Positions 7,171 through 17,300 of a stretch of DNA of 35,335 nucleotides are shown in pieces. How positions within the stretch are numbered: the stretch's first letter is position 1; every line of letters begins with the position of its first letter. Made by a program: the position numbers and the translations under genes. The notes beneath the pieces are model-generated. The model was not told the DNA's origin, did not search any database, and was given only the letters and a program-made list of their open reading frames with translations. This stretch comes from a virus: the IMG/VR virus record IMGVR_UViG_3300008448_000309, positions 1 to 35,335 of that record; one strand, given 5' to 3'.

Positions 7171-9449
7171 TTAAGTTGTATTGTTGGAGTATTACTTTGA
7201 GATAGTCTGCCGTTGTACGCTTGTGATGGATACCCTACAACTTCAAAAGATATGGTTGGGTAAACACAGGTTGTATAAATTGGATTCTTACTTCTGTGTG
7301 AACTTTCTGATGAAGAATTTATGTTATAATCTAAAACATCATATCCATTATTTGCTGTTGGATAAGGTAGTTTTGTAGTGAATGTATGGAACTTTAGTCC
7401 AGCAGTACTATCTCTATTTTTTCTTGGATTATAATTACCCGCTATGTCATCACTGAATAAATTACCAAAGATGATTCCCCAATCAAAGAATCCAAAATTA
7501 GATCCGGCTTGTCTAAATTTAAGATTTATTGGAGCTATGCAATATATTATAAAGTGATCGGAAAACTTTTCGTAATATAATCCACCACCTTGAGAAAATA
7601 CATAATCATCAGTCTCAAAAGTTCCTACTCTAAGTCTGCCGTCAGTATTGGGTTGATAGCAATTCTTGTAAGATAATTTTACTTCATAATCTGCCATCCA
7701 AGGGACTTGAGTTTTATCTATGTTGATTCTTTTTTTCAAGAATAACATACCATTTAATCGTTCATCAATCTGTCTGAGGAAATTGTTGTTAATCTGCCCC
7801 ATTTGTTTGTCGTAGAATGAGAAGTTAATTCTATCAGCAACTTTAGTTCCGGGATCTACGAGATTAGCTGTGGCTGTTGGTGGTTCTGAAGTCCACCAAT
7901 CAGCTAAATCCCAATCTGGTAATGCGGGAACAGTATCATCTGTAAACACATTCTCAGTAATTCCTAAAGAAGAAAGGGCGGCATTAATTGCTCCCTCTGG
8001 TCCGAAGTTCAATCCACCCCAAATAGTTCCCCCCGCTACAGTTCTAGAAGGGTTATTACCTTGTTGAATCGTACCCCCTAATCTAGTGACCTCTGCATCA
8101 ATGTAACTCTTTAATTTTGATGCTTCCGCATCTATAGCATATTGAGTTGCTACAGGGTTAGCTAGTGAGGGGGAAGGTAATGCAGCAGCTAAACCAGCAC
8201 GCTCATTGTAAGTTAACTCTGCTGTTCTAAAGAATGGACGGATATCTAAAATATCAGACTCAGCTAGAACTATATTACCTAAAGAGTTGACTGTACCTGT
8301 TTTTCTGACAACAACATAAGCTAATGGGAGTATTGATTGTCCAATTAGTTGAGCATCCGTTTCAGATAATCTCTCAGAGATTACAGGAGCTAAGTTCATT
8401 AAATCATCGGGGCTGGGGAATGATCCATGAACATTAATTGATGTAGCTTGGAATCCATTTGTAGTTATGGATGCATCTTTATAGTCTGCTAAAATTTGAG
8501 TGTTTCCAGCAGCATCGCGTGCAGGAGAAACTGAATAAGTTGTTGGCGATATGCCTACACCTGCACCACGCACAATACCTAAAACTGGTTTAGTTATTGT
8601 TACGGGTTGACCACCAGACCACTTTTGTATTGTTGTTGATGAAACATCAACAGGTTTGCTGTAAACAAACAATAAATCTATTCTAACTGATGCGTTAGGA
8701 ATTACTTGTTTCTCACCAGCAGGAGTTATCGTGAAGAAATCATTCTCATCAAAGTTGGGTATTTGAATAGATAATTCTTCTGGAACATCAACAATTGCAG
8801 TTCTAGCTACGCCTCTAAATTGTTTTACAAACTCAGCACCTAATCTTGGCAACTCATATCCTGCACCATATGCTTGAGTAAATGTTGCAAAGAAATCAAA
8901 GTTGTTTAACAAAGGCCATTTAGAAGAAGAGTTTACTAGCCCTATTGAAGGTAAAGAATTTTGAATACTAGTGCTACCAACCAAATCTGTATCAAATACA
9001 GGCCAAGTAAGGACTCTTTCTACAAGACCATTTAGGGAAAGAGCATTTGTTGTCGTTGCTGATTGTAGGCTAGAAACAAATGATTGAGCAAGGGTTAGGC
9101 CACTAGGGTTGTTATATTGCTCGAATTGACCTGCTTCCAATCCAGTTAGTAAAGAAAGTTTTTGTAACGGATTTTTATTGTATGCATCATTAATTCTAGC
9201 AGTAAAGCGTCCGGGTTTAACCTTTACAATATTTGTATTTCCCTCTACATAAGGACGCAATTCGTTAATCTCATTACGATCTATACCATCTGCTGCTGGG
9301 TTTGATGCTATTTGATCTTTGAGCCACAAACAGTTTTCTTGCAACTGTTTTAGTGGTATATTATCCACTTCCCAGTAGTAAGGATCATTCTCCTTAAAAT
9401 ATCTTACAGGATCAGTAAAAACATAATTAGATTCTTTAAAACCAGCCAT
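7167..9449 (-). CDS. baseplate structural protein with YWExDNxP N-terminal motif
   Basis: This 760-aa protein lacks a family I can name with certainty. Residues 25-47 read YWEVDNIPLKQLQEN followed by CLWLKDQI; the same spaced motif occurs at the N-terminus of the adjacent tail spike, so it is probably a docking segment for the baseplate. The rest is mostly beta with Ser/Thr/Asn-rich loops and a helical stretch near 425-460, and the C-terminal part (about 560-760) has many aromatic residues. The start has AAGGAG 9 nt upstream, within the end of the tail spike gene. Its place next to the spike and cysteine-repeat genes suggests a peripheral baseplate component. Confidence 0.7.
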   Translation of the reverse strand: MAGFKESNYVFTDPVRYFKENDPYYWEVDNIPLKQLQENCLWLKDQIASNPAADGIDRNEINELRPYVEGNTNIVKVKPGRFTARINDAYNKNPLQKLSLLTGLEAGQFEQYNNPSGLTLAQSFVSSLQSATTTNALSLNGLVERVLTWPVFDTDLVGSTSIQNSLPSIGLVNSSSKWPLLNNFDFFATFTQAYGAGYELPRLGAEFVKQFRGVARTAIVDVPEELSIQIPNFDENDFFTITPAGEKQVIPNASVRIDLLFVYSKPVDVSSTTIQKWSGGQPVTITKPVLGIVRGAGVGISPTTYSVSPARDAAGNTQILADYKDASITTNGFQATSINVHGSFPSPDDLMNLAPVISERLSETDAQLIGQSILPLAYVVVRKTGTVNSLGNIVLAESDILDIRPFFRTAELTYNERAGLAAALPSPSLANPVATQYAIDAEASKLKSYIDAEVTRLGGTIQQGNNPSRTVAGGTIWGGLNFGPEGAINAALSSLGITENVFTDDTVPALPDWDLADWWTSEPPTATANLVDPGTKVADRINFSFYDKQMGQINNNFLRQIDERLNGMLFLKKRINIDKTQVPWMADYEVKLSYKNCYQPNTDGRLRVGTFETDDYVFSQGGGLYYEKFSDHFIIYCIAPINLKFRQAGSNFGFFDWGIIFGNLFSDDIAGNYNPRKNRDSTAGLKFHTFTTKLPYPTANNGYDVLDYNINSSSESSHRSKNPIYTTCVYPTISFEVVGYPSQAYNGRLSQSNTPTIQLK

Positions 9450-12400
9450 TAGTCATCTCTCCTTAGATCAAATATTTCAGCAGATTTAAATCCTTTACCG
9501 TAGCCAGCAACATTAGAATCATATCCTTGTCCACCAGCAGTAGATGTAGATCTATAGATGGTAACTAATGCATGCCGTCCAGACTTTGCTATTGCATTGT
9601 GTTTTGCGTTAGCGAAAGAATCAGCAGCGGATTCATCCAACCGTACTCTGTTTTTGTAACTAGCATCTACCATGGCTGAAACATAGTAGAACGCAGATGT
9701 GGATATGCCGCTGTAAATTGCATCAAATGCCGATGCACCTATTAAGTTTCCTGATGGATTGTATCCTTGAGCCAGCATTTGATAGGGAGCACCGTAGAAA
9801 GCTGCTTGACCTGCTCCGGTTCCGCTAACATAACCAAGCATCTTAGCTTGCGAATGTGGTGAGAAATACAATCTAAATGGTCCGTAATTTGTACCCGCTC
9901 TAGATGAAGATACCCCATAGAAATCCAAAACACTTAAAGTACTAGTATCTGGAGTAGAAGAAGGTGCTCCTGAAGCTGGAACGCCTGCACCACTTAAATA
10001 AACTGCACTAGGGCCATAATATCCAGTTAAACTTGGATACATTCCACTAACAGATAGGTAAGCTGCTTCCAACTCAGAGTTTTGACAGATGTTCCAAATT
10101 CGCAACAATTCACAGTTTCCAGATGATGAATCATAGAATGCAGATGAAGTGTTATACCATCCAGCAGCAAAGTTTACATTTAGAGCTTTTACTTTACTAC
10201 CATTTTGAGCTTTAACACAAATTCCACCCTTAGAATAGTTGGAAATATTTGTTGGAGAGTTTGCATCTGTATATGGTGTTAAGAAGTAACCGGGGCTTGT
10301 TTCTGTATATGCATACGAGCCTATTGCTGCTGGGACTAAGTTTGTACCAGTTAACAAGTTATCATCTTGTGGATTAGGGTAGAATTGAACATACCCACCA
10401 CTGGTGTAATAAGTTGTATTGTATACATCAGAATTATTGTAGTCTTGGCTAGGTAAGGCAGCTACTCCCCAGTGAGTAGCATAATCTCCAATGTCCTCCA
10501 TGTTAATTACAGAGTTTTTATCTGCAACTAAGCAAGATTTAATTGCATGTAATTCTACTCTTGTATGATTCTGATTATTACTTAAGTTCCAACCAGAAAC
10601 ATCTAGTGTATTATTATCTCTCTTATGAGGTCCAAAGTTTACTATTGAGTTATCTTCAGCTAAAACATCTACAGCCCCTTGTGAAATCAATGTGTTTCCG
10701 TTGAATGTAACCGCTGAGTTTTTAGATACATAAACAACTGCTGCCTTTTTCTGTGCAGCTAAAGTTTGAGGTCCAACTAACATAGTGGGACCTGTGTTAG
10801 GGGATACACCACCTGAACCACGCAAAACAACTTTACTGTTATCAGATATAGATAAGCATGCACCGAACAAAGGTTGTGCATACACGCTAGTTGTTTGATA
10901 AGTTTTAATTTCAGGGTGTATTAATTCTGCGCGTGAGCTATTCTTTATTTCTATAGCAGGTAATCTTCCCTTTGTACCACTTACATTGTAAGACCCAAAA
11001 GAATCTATGGCAAGAATATTACCTACCTTTGAAGGCATTGATGTTGCATATGGATATCTCAAAATGGAATGGTTTAGAACCATGTGTTGCCCATTTCGAT
11101 AGAATGTAAATTGCTTGTAAGTTTTACCTATCTGACTGTTTTCATACGATGTAGTCACGCTAGGTCTAATTAAATCTGGATTTAAAACAATATCGCAGTT
11201 ATTAGCTTCTAAACCAATCTCTTGGTTATTTTCGACAGTAAGTAATGGGAAGTTTAGCTTAGAATTGTTAGCAATTATACCATTGTAGTTGTTAATAATT
11301 TCCAATCCACCTTGATGGTCAAAGATAGAATTAGTTGCTTCCAAACCAATTCGTTTGTTATACAACGATTGGATCATTGTGGGACCATCAGCAACAGAGA
11401 ATGATGTTGTTATCTTGTTTCCACCAACTATCTTAGAATTGTTTAGTTGGATACCCACATCATTAAATGCAAATTGTGATATGAAATCTACGCCTGAGTA
11501 TTGAACATATGCGGTGCTTACAGGAATAAAGTTAATTAAACTGTTCTCTGCATATAAACCAATACCATTTGAATTCGCAGATCTATCAGAAGTTGAAGAT
11601 ATTTCATAGTTTCTTGCAGCTACTATGGCTCTACGAACATCTACATTAGAATTAATTATTTTAAATCCATGCTTCTTGCAACGCATGGACATTACATTTT
11701 CTAAAACAACATCAGAGTTTACTATATTGAATCCTGAGTCAATACTTTGTGTAATAGTTCCTGTTGTGTCTAATGACCCATCAACCAAGAATCCACGAAT
11801 AAATATTGGACCATCACAATTACTAACTTTTACATTAGATAAGAAATTACCAAATGCTAAAACTGCAACATTAGATTGGTCTTGTATTGCTGTTCTTGCT
11901 ATTGCTGCTCCTGAGATTGTATCCGTTACTGCTACATCATATGCAGTGATAGTTGGGTCTTGAGTATTGCCATATTCTGCAATAGCGAACTTATTTGTTG
12001 CTATTGATTGATCAAATTGAGAATCTTTAAAACTTAGTATAGGTTTTTTAGTTAGTAATGATGTTGCTCCGTAAGCGTAATTTACAACCCATGAACGGTT
12101 ATTTGAATTTAGTCTTGCATCTGTAGTAGCACTCAAAACTACTGAACTTATGGCAAGAGCAGATGCATTATGGAACATTTCCTTTATCATCAACGAGCTT
12201 ACTGATGGATCGCTACTGATGTACAATGCAGATGGGGCTGCGGCAGAACCAAATTTAGACCTTGCAAAAACTCGGTTAACTATTTCTAGACCTGCGCCCG
12301 GACAGGAATCATCTATCTTTATATTATTTAAATTAAGTTCACCTAAGTTTCCAAAACTTGCTACTTCGATTATAATTGGATAAGTAATTGGATTAGGGAG

Positions 12401-12703
12401 TACATTTATAACTGAACTTAAATCTCTAAAAACTATACCACTAGAATCTTGTCCAACAGGGAAACCATAGTCTGAGGACACAACAAACATCTTGCCGGGA
12501 ATACCGGAGAACCCGTCCCTAACTGGGTAGCCTATTCTTTCCCAGATATAAGATGTACGATCCTCAAGATCATATATTGGCATGTTATCTTCTTCCCAGT
12601 TGTAGAAAGAAGATGAATCGAACTTAGTTACAGTTGCTTGCCAGTCGTTAATTATTCCGACTGTGCCCGAGGTTAAATATAAATCTTGAGGGATGAAAGA
12701 CAT
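9449..12703 (-). CDS. tail spike/fibre-like protein with parallel beta-helix
   Basis: The 1084-aa protein carries the same N-terminal motif as the 760-aa protein (WEEDNMPIYDLED then YIWERI, residues 36-57). The centre (about 230-720) is full of short Asn/Ser-rich rungs such as NNSKI, ENSLINF and NNCDIVLNP at roughly 20-30-residue spacing, the pattern of a right-handed parallel beta-helix seen in tail spikes. The C-terminal part is rich in Tyr, Gly and Ser, suitable for trimer contact or receptor binding. No catalytic motif can be named, so depolymerase activity is not claimed. A strong SD (AAGGA, 6 nt spacing) precedes the ATG, and an exact TATAAATA octamer lies 74 bp upstream inside the preceding gene. 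Confidence 0.75.
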   Translation of the reverse strand: MSFIPQDLYLTSGTVGIINDWQATVTKFDSSSFYNWEEDNMPIYDLEDRTSYIWERIGYPVRDGFSGIPGKMFVVSSDYGFPVGQDSSGIVFRDLSSVINVLPNPITYPIIIEVASFGNLGELNLNNIKIDDSCPGAGLEIVNRVFARSKFGSAAAPSALYISSDPSVSSLMIKEMFHNASALAISSVVLSATTDARLNSNNRSWVVNYAYGATSLLTKKPILSFKDSQFDQSIATNKFAIAEYGNTQDPTITAYDVAVTDTISGAAIARTAIQDQSNVAVLAFGNFLSNVKVSNCDGPIFIRGFLVDGSLDTTGTITQSIDSGFNIVNSDVVLENVMSMRCKKHGFKIINSNVDVRRAIVAARNYEISSTSDRSANSNGIGLYAENSLINFIPVSTAYVQYSGVDFISQFAFNDVGIQLNNSKIVGGNKITTSFSVADGPTMIQSLYNKRIGLEATNSIFDHQGGLEIINNYNGIIANNSKLNFPLLTVENNQEIGLEANNCDIVLNPDLIRPSVTTSYENSQIGKTYKQFTFYRNGQHMVLNHSILRYPYATSMPSKVGNILAIDSFGSYNVSGTKGRLPAIEIKNSSRAELIHPEIKTYQTTSVYAQPLFGACLSISDNSKVVLRGSGGVSPNTGPTMLVGPQTLAAQKKAAVVYVSKNSAVTFNGNTLISQGAVDVLAEDNSIVNFGPHKRDNNTLDVSGWNLSNNQNHTRVELHAIKSCLVADKNSVINMEDIGDYATHWGVAALPSQDYNNSDVYNTTYYTSGGYVQFYPNPQDDNLLTGTNLVPAAIGSYAYTETSPGYFLTPYTDANSPTNISNYSKGGICVKAQNGSKVKALNVNFAAGWYNTSSAFYDSSSGNCELLRIWNICQNSELEAAYLSVSGMYPSLTGYYGPSAVYLSGAGVPASGAPSSTPDTSTLSVLDFYGVSSSRAGTNYGPFRLYFSPHSQAKMLGYVSGTGAGQAAFYGAPYQMLAQGYNPSGNLIGASAFDAIYSGISTSAFYYVSAMVDASYKNRVRLDESAADSFANAKHNAIAKSGRHALVTIYRSTSTAGGQGYDSNVAGYGKGFKSAEIFDLRRDD

Positions 12704-12712
12704 TTAAAATCC

Positions 12713-13315
12713 TTAGAATGTTATAGTCCACTTAAATACTAGTGCAAAATCAGAAGATTTTTCTATAGGTGTAAAATATTTATATGCTACGAGAATGGGG
12801 GCTGGAGTTGATAACTTTCTAATGTTATGTACAAATAACCCGATCTCATCCAAGTAATCAGGAAGTCCGTTCGCATTGTTTGCACCTAAGAATAAAATGT
12901 ATTGCACGGCATTTTTAGATACTCGAACAATATTATTATCAGGTATTTTAGCGAAAGTTTTATTACTAACAATCGTCCCGTTAGCTAACTGACTAAGAGT
13001 AGACAATTGTAACTCCCCTGTCTGCCCGTAAGAATCTATACTACTTAAAGATGATCCTAGCTGATAAGTTCCTATTCCGGGCACAGATCCGTTAGTTCCG
13101 ACTTGGAACCATCTAATCTGGTAATCATATGCTTTATCGGATCCAGATGCAGCAAATAGGTGAGATAAAGCTACACCCATACCAGATACAATCTGGTTAG
13201 AGTCCGAGAAATGGAGTTCTCGCTTCCCGTCTGGGTAAACTTTCCAAATTTCAATTTCCCCTGTAGGGCTATAAACTTCTCTATTTGATCTCATACTTGT
13301 ATATATTTCTCCCAC
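12713..13315 (-). CDS. tail/baseplate structural protein, related to upstream neighbour
   Basis: The 200-aa product begins at GTG 13315, directly after the TGA of the 339-aa gene; an ATG seven codons later (13294) is an alternative start and neither has a well placed SD. Residues about 20-50 (GEIEIWKVYPDGKREL, then SNQIVSGMG) align with the start of the 339-aa protein (GYVEVYKDYGTPQQEL, then SNNLIVDSGG). The two therefore look like paralogues of a small beta-rich structural family. The C-terminal part contains beta strands and a final WTITF. Similar proteins sit beside receptor-binding genes in T4-like phages, so an adaptor or fibre role is likely but unproven. Confidence 0.65.
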   Translation of the reverse strand: MGEIYTSMRSNREVYSPTGEIEIWKVYPDGKRELHFSDSNQIVSGMGVALSHLFAASGSDKAYDYQIRWFQVGTNGSVPGIGTYQLGSSLSSIDSYGQTGELQLSTLSQLANGTIVSNKTFAKIPDNNIVRVSKNAVQYILFLGANNANGLPDYLDEIGLFVHNIRKLSTPAPILVAYKYFTPIEKSSDFALVFKWTITF

Positions 13316-14335
13316 TCATAAGAAGAATATTCTCCATATTATAGTTAAGTTTGAGTAGTTAGTTAACCCTGCACTAGACCCATTATCACTAATTCCTACT
13401 ATATTTTTATTAAAAGTTTTCTTGCTAAAAAGTTTATAATCTAAAACATTGGTATACGGGTGGAATGAATATGGAGGAGTTCTTCCTGCCGATAACATGG
13501 ACTTAGTGTTTAATCCCCATAAACCCATTTGAGTTATACCGCCATACATATTAGCCACATTCGCGTCACCACTAGCTATGGTAATTTGATATATAATCTC
13601 TCCTGTAGAAGAGAAAGTGGCTGTTGAAGAAGTAACTAAACCACTTAATGGATTGGTGCTTGATGTGGTAGTTACGAACCCTCTCCAATCCATAGATGAT
13701 ACAACATTAAAATTACTACTTGTAGTAGTTGTTGCAACTATGGAACTATTAGTATAATTAATTATGTATAAAGTATTAGTTGTGGATCTAGGCCAACATC
13801 CAGCCCTTAAATACCATCTAGCTTGCTGTGTCCCTGTATATAACTGTGCATAATAATTATAAACATTAATTAATTGCCCAAGTTCAGCTAATGCGGATAA
13901 TGCAGAAGTTACATTACCTAGGGAATCAAATGTACCACTGCCTATACTTAAATATGAAGATGGTATTATTTCTAATTTAGTATCGTAAGGAGTGGGATAT
14001 TTTGGTAGAAAATTAGTAGGATTATATGAGGATACAACAGAACCTACAAGGCCCCAAATATGCCCATTACCTTGCCCAGAAAGTTGTAAAGGAGACACTC
14101 CATGAGCATTGTACGCATACGCTGAAGCATCTTTCCCAAAAGATACTGCTCGTATGGTATAATTTGAAGCATCATATATGGCAGATGCTGATGCAATGCC
14201 AGACCCCTCTAAAGGGAGTGTCATTAGATCAACAATCATCTCCCCACCACTATCGACAATTAAGTTATTAGACGCTTCCACTAACTCCTGCTGTGGAGTG
14301 CCGTAATCCTTATAAACTTCTACATAACCTCTCAT
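13316..14335 (-). CDS. tail/baseplate structural protein, paralogue of downstream gene
   Basis: The 339-aa protein has an N-terminal segment (residues 2-40) similar to that of the 200-aa product. A long Ser/Thr/Tyr-rich beta region follows, and the protein ends with strands (LTIIWRIFFL) resembling the neighbour's C-terminal ALVFKWTITF, so the whole fold may be shared with an insertion here. It overlaps the end of the 1281-aa gene by 4 bp and has no SD, indicating coupled translation. No enzymatic motif is seen. Confidence 0.65.
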   Translation of the reverse strand: MRGYVEVYKDYGTPQQELVEASNNLIVDSGGEMIVDLMTLPLEGSGIASASAIYDASNYTIRAVSFGKDASAYAYNAHGVSPLQLSGQGNGHIWGLVGSVVSSYNPTNFLPKYPTPYDTKLEIIPSSYLSIGSGTFDSLGNVTSALSALAELGQLINVYNYYAQLYTGTQQARWYLRAGCWPRSTTNTLYIINYTNSSIVATTTTSSNFNVVSSMDWRGFVTTTSSTNPLSGLVTSSTATFSSTGEIIYQITIASGDANVANMYGGITQMGLWGLNTKSMLSAGRTPPYSFHPYTNVLDYKLFSKKTFNKNIVGISDNGSSAGLTNYSNLTIIWRIFFL

Positions 14336-17300
14336 CTGTATATGTCGATTTGTGTGTATTGATTAAATCCAGCAGACTTAGTGTTTGGACCCCAGTCAGG
14401 ATGGTATCTGTAATTAATTCTACTGCCACCAGATGTTTCAAAAGTTCCACTTGTTATTGTGGCTTGTCTTGATGCCCTAGCTGCTGCTATATCTACAAAG
14501 TATCTATATGCCACTAGTAATTCTTCTGGAGTGTACCCTGATACATTAGTATTTATGGTTAAATCCTTGGCAGACACAGAATCTAATATTGTATAAGTGT
14601 CCCCCGTGTCATCAGGCAACATAAACACTTCTATTGTGTACCCTTGATTTTTTCTATGTACTTGTTGTCCTATAACTGAATAATAGTTTGGTATACAGAT
14701 AGGAGGATTTAAAGTGTTGATTTTAATAGTAAAATCTTTAAATAAATCGGATATTAAGTTTTCAATACCAACCTTAGTTACTGAACTTGTTTCAAATACT
14801 TGATTTATACACGGGATACTAGACGCTACAACCGTGTCAGGTATTGGTTCTAACGGGAAAGCATACAAGTGAGACAAGTCTTGTACTTTTTGTAAATTTA
14901 TCCCAGTTACAGGAGTTATCTCCCATCTAAAGTCTTTATTGTACGACCAAACATAACCTGCTTCTGGATCGGTATGAATCCAAACGCCTATGGCTCCACC
15001 ACCCATATTACCACCAGACTCCTTACCCATAAACGCCCGAACAGTCAATTCAAACTGGTGTTCTGGCAACAAGAAGTTAGATGTTCCGTAGTTTCGTAAA
15101 CTAAAGCGTAGTCTAGGCAATCCGAAGAAACTACCAGATTTAATTTTTATTAAAGGATTAGCAATTGCAAAGTTTTCTTGTGATTCTCTAGAGTCACTAA
15201 CATCTAAATTGTAGATAACAAAGTCGTTAAGTTCTGAATCTCCAGAAGTCTGGACAAACTCTATACCACTTAAAATATGAGGATTTCTAAATTCATATTT
15301 TTGAATGTACAAATCATTTAATGTGCTAGCGACATAAGTTCCTGATGGAGATCCTGATATGCTTAAAATTCCAGATCCACCACCGGAATTAATATGAATC
15401 TCGCTACCTATTGTAGATGTTATCAAGGAATAAGTCTGTGCAGCCGACCCTGATTTATCAAAGAATCCGTTGAACAACAATGGCCCATACGCATGTGAGA
15501 TTACATTTGGACCGCCTGATAAATCTAAAATTTCTTCCCCTAAATCATGGCCCCCAAAGTCAGTAACATAACTCTTGTATGTTGTATGAATTCCTCTGTT
15601 GAACTGGAAATCAAAGAAATCAAATATTGATGAAGGGCCACCACTGGCGTTTGATAGATTTCTAGCTATGTCTGAGTAATATGCAGATGTATCATAACTA
15701 TTAAAAACAGTTTCATTTTGTAAAGACGCTGACGCTGTGGCGTATGATCTCTCTAATATTTTTCTATGTATTAATGGTATAATTGGATCCGCATCTCCAC
15801 GGGTTGAATACGCAGCACAAGATGAAACAAAATAATCAACGCCACGGCAAGGGAATGTAGAGCTAGTTGCAACACCATTAATTATTGATGTAGAATCTAA
15901 GTTCTCACATTTAGTGTAAACTTGTGGAATGCTACTGTAATTTGTTATAGAAACATACTTGCCTGCGGATGGTATATACCCCAGAGGCATGTAGTAATTA
16001 TAATTTGGAACAGTTGATGGTGCTAGGTACGGAGGCATATTGAAGCCGTCTCTGTAGTACCAACCATCTTTAGGTATTAGATTCTTTAGGCTTCTTCTAC
16101 GAACGGAGGTTCTTCTTAAGTTTGTTAGTGGAACAGTGCTGGTAAATACCGCATCAGAAAGTAGGTTTACATCATTACGAGTAAACACCCTACCTAAAGA
16201 ACTCATATTCATTCCAGAGAATTCAAAACCACCTACGACACTAGAGACGAAAACATCGTCTTGTGGCATTACTATATCTGTACAAACCAATTCATTGTAT
16301 CCAGCAAAATCCTCGTCTGTAGCAATTAAATCAATGTTAGGGATCGCGTGCGCGGGTGTGAATAAGTTTGTAGCTCTTGCTACAGATTTTAGTCCTGTAT
16401 AAGATCCAAATTGGAATGCATCGGTATCAACATTAAATCCAGATGCATCTAGGAGTAAATTGAAGTGAGATGATTTACCATTCCAAAGAGGTAAGTACTT
16501 ATACCTTTTTTGATCAAGATTAGCTAATATGTAATCGTAGTTTGGTGGTAAAATATTTTGAGATGTAAAGAATAACCAGCCATTTCTAGAAGATACCCTT
16601 GTAGTTTCTAGAGTGTTTTCTGTAATAAAATTATACAAAGCATCAGCAAACGATTTTCTTACACCCAAGCAAACTAAACGGTCATAGAAGTAATCTACTA
16701 TTTCTTTTGTTATACCGCAATACTTGTAAAACTTCTCCAACTCCCAAGGAGGAATATTTGTTATTCTTCCACGATATTTAAATACGAAATCAGAGTCTCC
16801 TATTCTAAACGGATTGTTCCCTATGTAGAACTTATCTGGGAATAGTATTGCCGCTTTTCTAATGATATCATCGACAACAAATCGAATGTTTGTATCCATG
16901 TCATCATCAGAATACTCTTGAATGTTAAGTGCTTGGGCTGTTGATCTAGACCAAATATCAAAACTACTGAATGCTGATGTTTCTGTCACTAAAGCATAAT
17001 ATAGTAAGTTAGGTACATAAGATTCCCACAACTCTGAGATATTAGCAGTTACAGTATCAGATGATTCATTGTTGACACCAAATAGGGTATCTAAAATTAA
17101 TTTAAGAGCGTTCTTCGTGCCTTTTGCTTTATAAATAGCAACAGCATTTTTTAACTGCATTCTCCACTTATCAGGGTTAGGGCCAATTAATTCCCATCCA
17201 ATTATGTCAGCTAAATACGGGAGATATGTGTCGGGGCAATCATCTATGCTGTGTAATAACAACAAATTACTAACTTGATCATTGATATCAAACATTCCGT

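Noticed and set aside
5645-7174. Several plus-strand frames within the cysteine-repeat region
   Set aside because: They are antisense to a clear protein with strong repeat conservation at residue level; no initiation signals.
12777-12784. Exact TATAAATA on the minus strand 74 bp before the tail spike gene
   Set aside because: It is inside coding sequence (codons for Y-K-Y) and such octamers occur by chance a few times per strand here; kept only as a remark.
17130-17137. Exact TATAAATA on the plus strand
   Set aside because: It lies in the middle of a minus-strand gene with no plus-strand gene downstream; a useful example of the chance rate.
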